The notes under the pieces are model-generated. The model saw only the letters and a program-made list of their open reading frames with translations, ran no database searches and was not told the DNA's origin. A stretch of DNA of 10,490 nt, taken from Candidatus Heimdallarchaeota archaeon (GTDB taxonomy: Archaea > Asgardarchaeota > Heimdallarchaeia > Heimdallarchaeales > Kariarchaeaceae). Below, piece after piece: positions 6,989-10,490 of this stretch; position 1 is the stretch's first letter, and each line of letters begins with the position of its first letter. Where the stretch lies: contig JACZSS010000038.1 in the NCBI GenBank assembly GCA_022574115.1, positions 1 to 10,490 on the forward strand, given 5' to 3'. Both the position numbers and the translations under genes were made by a program.

Positions 6989-8286
6989 GACAAGGAGGTC
7001 TTCCTATAAACGAAAGCCCATTAGACCTGAACAATTGGTCTAAAATTTCTCCGATCAAATCAACGCCAGATTCCTTAAGCGTTCTGGTCATTACTTCATC
7101 ACCTGAACAGCAGACAACTCTTCACTCATACCTGAAAGGATTAGGATATGAAATCTTAGGTCCTTTTCGGAGTGTATCAATGGGACTTGAATTTATCAGT
7201 CATAGGCACCCTGATCTGATTATTTTTGATCTCGTGTCAAATCGAGAAGAACGTGATAGTTTCACAAATTTAATGGAAAATGAAGCACAGTCAATTCCAA
7301 TGATTGTTCTGACCAACTCGGAAATAAAATTGTCTGAATTAGAAGAAAACAGTATCGAATTACCGGTTGATCCGGTACAACTGTCCTACAAAATGGAGAA
7401 ACTATTTGATTATCAGAATCAGAAGATTTCTCCAGTTGTCCAATTAATAGATTTCTCAACCAGTTTTATAAATAAAATTCACCGAATGAGTCCAATTGAT
7501 ACGAAACCTAGGATAAAATCGATTATTAACAGGAGTTTTAGAGAAGATGAGATTGCAAGTTTTGTCTCTTTGTCGATTCCGGATGGTGAATTTGATTTAA
7601 CTGTTATAGAAGAGGATCTTCCTCTTGAAACCATCTCATCTACCTTAATTTTCATACTTAGATTAATTATGGATCGGATGAGTTCGGAACTTGAAGTCGG
7701 ATGGACTGAATCATTAATTGCGGAGAGCATTCAATCTTTGGCTATTGAAGCACACAATTTTACCAAAACTGTTAATCAGTTTGTGGGTAAAATGGGTATC
7801 AACACCATCGAATTGGCAAACTCTTTGACCAGACTAATGCAAGAGGTCGAGGAAATAGAGAAATCTGTTTTCGTCGGTTACATGACGCTTTCGGATATGG
7901 GGCCAGTTATGTTAGAGGTGATAGGTAATGATGATCAAATTTCGACTGGAATTGATGATCGAATTGCTTCTCAGATAATAACACTGGTGGGTCAAGGCTC
8001 TAGTTATCATGAAGGAATTTTTGGTCCGATTCCCATACCGACTGCTAATAATATTTGTGGGGTAATTTGGAGTAAGGTATTACAATCGAAGATTAAGGAT
8101 ATACGAATGGTGGGTAAATCGCTAAGTGTTATTGTCATTGGATTTTACAGCGAACTTCTCAGCATTGTTCCTACCCAGAATGAATTAAAGGAGATTTTTG
8201 GATTTCTTGAGTCTGCGAATCATGTAAACGATATTACTAGTTCTATGCTGGGTCAGATACAACAAGACTTTCTCTCGAAAATATAA
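6985..8286 (+). CDS. Pseudo-receiver domain protein with unrecognised C-terminal region
   Basis: This 433-residue protein begins with a response-regulator-like domain at about 31-141: strand LSVLVITSSP, helix QQTTLHSYLKGLGY, strand HPDLIIFDL with Asp82 at the phosphate-acceptor position, strand IPMIVLTNS with Thr110, and LPVDP at 126-130. The acidic pair after strand 1 is replaced by TSS and the conserved Lys before Pro is Leu126, so ordinary phosphorylation is unlikely. Residues about 150-270 are mostly helical. Residues 293-415 form an alpha/beta region with the landmark GQGSSYHEGIFGPIPIP (336-352) and the strand SLSVIVIGFYSELLSIVP; this could be a longin/roadblock-like sensor fold, which is a guess. 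There is no DNA-binding or kinase signature. The gene overlaps the HyuB gene by ATGA, so it is probably coupled to it. An AAGGAGGT stretch (6992-6999) lies inside the 5' end. Confidence 0.8.
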   Translation: MRQGGLPINESPLDLNNWSKISPIKSTPDSLSVLVITSSPEQQTTLHSYLKGLGYEILGPFRSVSMGLEFISHRHPDLIIFDLVSNREERDSFTNLMENEAQSIPMIVLTNSEIKLSELEENSIELPVDPVQLSYKMEKLFDYQNQKISPVVQLIDFSTSFINKIHRMSPIDTKPRIKSIINRSFREDEIASFVSLSIPDGEFDLTVIEEDLPLETISSTLIFILRLIMDRMSSELEVGWTESLIAESIQSLAIEAHNFTKTVNQFVGKMGINTIELANSLTRLMQEVEEIEKSVFVGYMTLSDMGPVMLEVIGNDDQISTGIDDRIASQIITLVGQGSSYHEGIFGPIPIPTANNICGVIWSKVLQSKIKDIRMVGKSLSVIVIGFYSELLSIVPTQNELKEIFGFLESANHVNDITSSMLGQIQQDFLSKI

Positions 8287-8289
8287 AAA

Positions 8290-9183
8290 TTACGCGGAAA
8301 GTATAATTTTTGCCACTTCAAGGGCATCTGTAAATGCTTCGTCAAAAGAACTCGTTTTCCCAGTCACATCGCCGACGGCCAAGATATTTCGTTCGGAAGT
8401 AAGAAATTTCTCATCAACCTCAACGAAGCCGTCAGTTAATCTGATTTGACCTTGTTGCAGGAACCCGGTATTGGGTACTGGATTTCCTTCTACAAAAAGA
8501 CCTTCAATCTCAATTTTTTCATCGATACCGTTTGTTGTGACTGTGACACTCTCCAACGTTTCTGATCCAAAAGCCTGAATCTTATCAACGCCATTATATA
8601 TTTTTACTCCTTCTGAAACTAGCGGAAGATCGGTTTTATTATACCAAAAGAGGTGGACTCCTTGAGTATTCTTAAGCAATATTTCGGCAGCTCTGATAGT
8701 GTATTCGTGATTACCCAAGACACCAACTACTTTGTTTCTGTAAAGTGGAAAATCGCAGACCGCACAGTCGCTTATTCCCTTGTGAAAAAATTCTTCTTCA
8801 CCTGGAAACTCCAGTTTTTGCTGTTTAGCACCGGTCGCAATTAACACCTTGTTGCAACGAAATTTTTGCATTTTTGTCGTGACGATTACTTTGTCACCAT
8901 CGATCTCAATTCCTGTACTTAAACTGGTTTTCCTGCTAACTCCTACATCGATAGCCTCTTTTTCCATCACTTCAATATGATCCAACCCAATAGTTCCCTG
9001 AGGAATCAGGGTTACATTTCGTAACGCCCCTGCCTTTGCAATTTGAGATTCGTAATGAGATCCGAGTAACCAAACGTCCACTCCACCTTCTTTGAGTGCT
9101 TTAGCTGCGGTGATCCCAGCTACGCCAGCACCGATTATAACTACATCACAGTTAATATCAGGTACTGTTGGTCGTTCAAACAC
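8290..9183 (-). CDS. Thioredoxin-reductase-like FAD disulfide oxidoreductase
   Basis: This 297-residue flavoprotein has the low-molecular-weight thioredoxin reductase layout: FAD-binding GAGVAG (18-23) after strand CDVVIIG, the ATGA strand (116-119), the redox pair Cys140-AV-Cys143 followed by Asp144 (typical reductases read CATCD), and the second FAD motif AVGD at 269-272. The NADPH half is unusual. Where GGGDSAxEEA is expected the sequence reads GNHEYTIRAA (157-166), and the Arg-rich HRRxxxR that binds the NADPH phosphate is replaced by LFWYNKTDLP. The electron donor may therefore be something else, such as F420H2 or ferredoxin as known for some archaeal and bacterial relatives; this is inferred. 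The start GTG 9183 is the only option before the in-frame stop, and a TATA box lies 25 bases upstream. The gene converges on the receiver-like gene and diverges from the BshC-like gene. Confidence 0.86.
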   Translation of the reverse strand: MFERPTVPDINCDVVIIGAGVAGITAAKALKEGGVDVWLLGSHYESQIAKAGALRNVTLIPQGTIGLDHIEVMEKEAIDVGVSRKTSLSTGIEIDGDKVIVTTKMQKFRCNKVLIATGAKQQKLEFPGEEEFFHKGISDCAVCDFPLYRNKVVGVLGNHEYTIRAAEILLKNTQGVHLFWYNKTDLPLVSEGVKIYNGVDKIQAFGSETLESVTVTTNGIDEKIEIEGLFVEGNPVPNTGFLQQGQIRLTDGFVEVDEKFLTSERNILAVGDVTGKTSSFDEAFTDALEVAKIILSA

Positions 9184-9203
9184 ATGTACTAATAATTAGT
9201 TTC

Positions 9204-9212
9204 TTAAATAAA
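9204..9212 (-). promoter_or_regulatory. TATA box for the flavoprotein gene
   Basis: On the minus strand TTTATTTAA is centred at 9208, 25 bases before the GTG at 9183, implying a leaderless transcript. The out-of-frame ATG at 9185-9183 overlaps the GTG by one base but leads into another frame. Confidence 0.5.
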
Positions 9213-9228
9213 AATTTACTGTTTCATG

Positions 9229-9237
9229 TTATTTTTA
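9229..9237 (+). promoter_or_regulatory. Candidate TATA box upstream of ATG 9258
   Basis: TTATTTTTA is centred at 9233, 25 bases before the ATG at 9258 that opens a 12-codon frame ahead of the BshC-like gene. A second candidate, ATTAATAT at 9267-9274, is centred 25 bases before the GTG at 9296. Either could drive the gene; the sequence alone does not decide. Confidence 0.35.
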
Positions 9238-9257
9238 CCCTATTCATTTTGGGAGGT

Positions 9258-9296
9258 ATGAGTAGGATTAATATGAACGTCGAAATCGGGAAATAG
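9258..9296 (+). other. 12-codon upstream reading frame touching the BshC-like start
   Basis: ATG 9258 opens MSRINMNVEIGK, ending in TAG at 9294-9296, whose last base is the first base of the GTG start of the BshC-like gene (TAGTG). GGGAGGT sits directly against the ATG, too close to serve as its own ribosome site. It may be a small coupled leader peptide, chance, or the true N-terminus displaced by a single-base loss between 9268 and 9272. Confidence 0.3.
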
Positions 9297-10490
9297 TGAG
9301 TGAGTTACAAAATCTGAACGTACTCTTTGAATCTCTATCACAAAAGTCGAGACCCGCAGACTCATTTTGGGGACCTATCCCTAAGACTTACAACCAAGCA
9401 ATATTATCCGTAAAAAATGACATGTCAGAGGTAACTGCTGATCCGTCAGAAGATCAAAAACTCACCGAATTGCAGAAGTTTTTACGTGTTTTCCACAAAT
9501 CAATGGGAATTTACTCTAAAAAACTTGAAGAAAATATTAAGCTATTATCCAAAGGATCAATCATCACCGGTCAACAACCCATTGTATTTGGGGGACCCGG
9601 CTTAATAGGAAATAAAATTGCGTGTGTTCTCTTCCTAATTGAATTAGCTGAGACTAAGGGTTTAGGTTTGGCTCCAATATTCTTTGTTGGTGATTACGAC
9701 GGATTACAAAAGGAGCTCACACGTGTTTATATGCCTAACCCTATTTCACATAGTCCCTTTATCATCGATTCGGGGGATGAGATACCGGAAGATAGTAATA
9801 TTGCAGCACATAAGGCTAAACTCCCAAGTTATGAATGGTTAAAAGATCATTTAAACAAAATAGAGGACAATCTTAAAGGATTTGCTAAAAAAGTTAACGG
9901 TCCTGCGAAAACACTGTTTAGAGAGAGATGGTATCATGCTGTAACACTCTTAAAGACCAGCTTTCTGAAAGCTACAACTCTCTCAGAATGGTCAACCATT
10001 CTTTGGGGAACGATCTGTAACATCATTTTAGATGAAGGCTTGATTTTTGTTCCCACATCTCATCCTGTGGTACGAAGGTTGGTGGTAGATGAATATCATC
10101 CGTTTATCCAACAAAGAAAGAGATATTCAAAGGCCTTTAATCAAACCACGAAGGCCATTGTGGCAAAGGGTTACAATCCAACATTACCACCACGTCATAC
10201 AAACAATTCTCCTTTTACAATTGAGTGTGTTGATGATGGTAATCGATTAACTACCACCATTGAAACTAGAAATGACCAAATTTTTGCTGAAGGAGTCTGC
10301 CCCGAATGCAAAAAAAGCAGATCGTATGATATTAGTTCGCTAAAAAAATTACAAAAGATTGCAGAAATTATTGGACCGAGAGTAGACAGTTCACAGGCAA
10401 TATTTCAACAATTACTGAGGATAAAGATTCGGGTTTCCGGACCTGGAGAGATTGCATATTTCACCCAAGTAGTATCTGCCCTTTTAGCCA
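9296..10490 (+). CDS. bshC: BshC-like protein (putative bacillithiol-type cysteine-adding enzyme), 3' end outside window
   Basis: The frame is open from 9272 to the right edge with no stop; 398 residues are visible of a family usually about 540 long. BshC adds cysteine to glucosaminyl-malate in the last step of bacillithiol synthesis. Family marks are the N-terminal helix pair, then SIITGQQPIVFGGPGLIGNK (TGQQ at 91-94; bacterial forms read VTGQQxGLFTGPxxTxxK), PIFFVGDYDG at 127-136 in the place of the usual P-x-F-W-x-A-GEDHD, and SGPGEIAYFTQV (381-392) for GGPGExAYWxQL. The EDHD residues are changed and a CPEC pair (Cys335, Cys338) suggests a small zinc-binding insert. Start GTG 9296 is the only start codon in frame after TAA 9269. 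It is divergent from the dithiol flavoprotein gene. Family membership is likely; the substrate in this organism is uncertain. Confidence 0.7.
   Translation, partial: MSELQNLNVLFESLSQKSRPADSFWGPIPKTYNQAILSVKNDMSEVTADPSEDQKLTELQKFLRVFHKSMGIYSKKLEENIKLLSKGSIITGQQPIVFGGPGLIGNKIACVLFLIELAETKGLGLAPIFFVGDYDGLQKELTRVYMPNPISHSPFIIDSGDEIPEDSNIAAHKAKLPSYEWLKDHLNKIEDNLKGFAKKVNGPAKTLFRERWYHAVTLLKTSFLKATTLSEWSTILWGTICNIILDEGLIFVPTSHPVVRRLVVDEYHPFIQQRKRYSKAFNQTTKAIVAKGYNPTLPPRHTNNSPFTIECVDDGNRLTTTIETRNDQIFAEGVCPECKKSRSYDISSLKKLQKIAEIIGPRVDSSQAIFQQLLRIKIRVSGPGEIAYFTQVVSALLA

Noticed and set aside
7479..7730. Minus-strand 83-codon frame
   Set aside because: It is antisense to the receiver-like gene, with no start signals and no recognisable domain.
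8653..8844. Plus-strand 63-codon frame
   Set aside because: It is antisense to the flavoprotein gene over its CxxC region, which is clearly the coding strand.

Overview
This window looks like chromosomal DNA from a low-GC, probably mesophilic archaeon. The evidence is TATA-like elements centred about 25-26 bp upstream of several start codons (the spacing of leaderless archaeal promoters), short-to-absent 5' leaders, GTG/TTG starts, and a solute-binding protein anchored by a C-terminal membrane helix behind a Ser/Thr-rich stalk instead of a lipobox. The overall style (orphan HyuB, receiver-like fusion protein, archaeal BshC-like protein) resembles Asgard genomes of the Heimdallarchaeota type, but that placement is an impression and cannot be proved from the window.

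Layout. 1-349: the C-terminal end of a class I SAM-dependent methyltransferase (+). 437-1135: an unrecognised protein with about six membrane helices (+), convergent with 1143-1883, an UPF0173/UlaG-type metallo-beta-lactamase-fold hydrolase (-). 2086-4173: a family 5 (oligopeptide/nickel type) ABC solute-binding protein (-), with a nine-unit 18-bp tandem repeat encoding its stalk and a signal peptide that is encoded upstream of any ordinary start codon. 4375-5187: a two-subdomain GNAT-like acetyltransferase with a worn-down acetyl-CoA loop (-). This gene is divergent from 5354-6988, an N-methylhydantoinase B/oxoprolinase-type subunit (+), which overlaps by 4 bp a 433-residue protein (6985-8286, +) that starts with a pseudo-receiver domain. 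8290-9183: a thioredoxin-reductase-like flavoprotein with a CxxC centre but an eroded NADPH site (-). It is divergent from 9296-10490, a BshC-like protein cut by the right edge of the window (+).

How the genes may work together. Two pairings stand out. First, HyuB and the receiver-like protein are translationally coupled (ATGA), which suggests a shared function or shared control; no HyuA subunit is present here. Second, a dithiol flavoprotein and a BshC-like putative cysteine-adding enzyme share one short divergent promoter region, which hints at a low-molecular-weight-thiol module in an archaeon. The solute-binding protein has no permease or ATPase genes beside it. No RNA genes, insertion sequences, CRISPR arrays or gene-free stretches longer than about 300 bases were seen.
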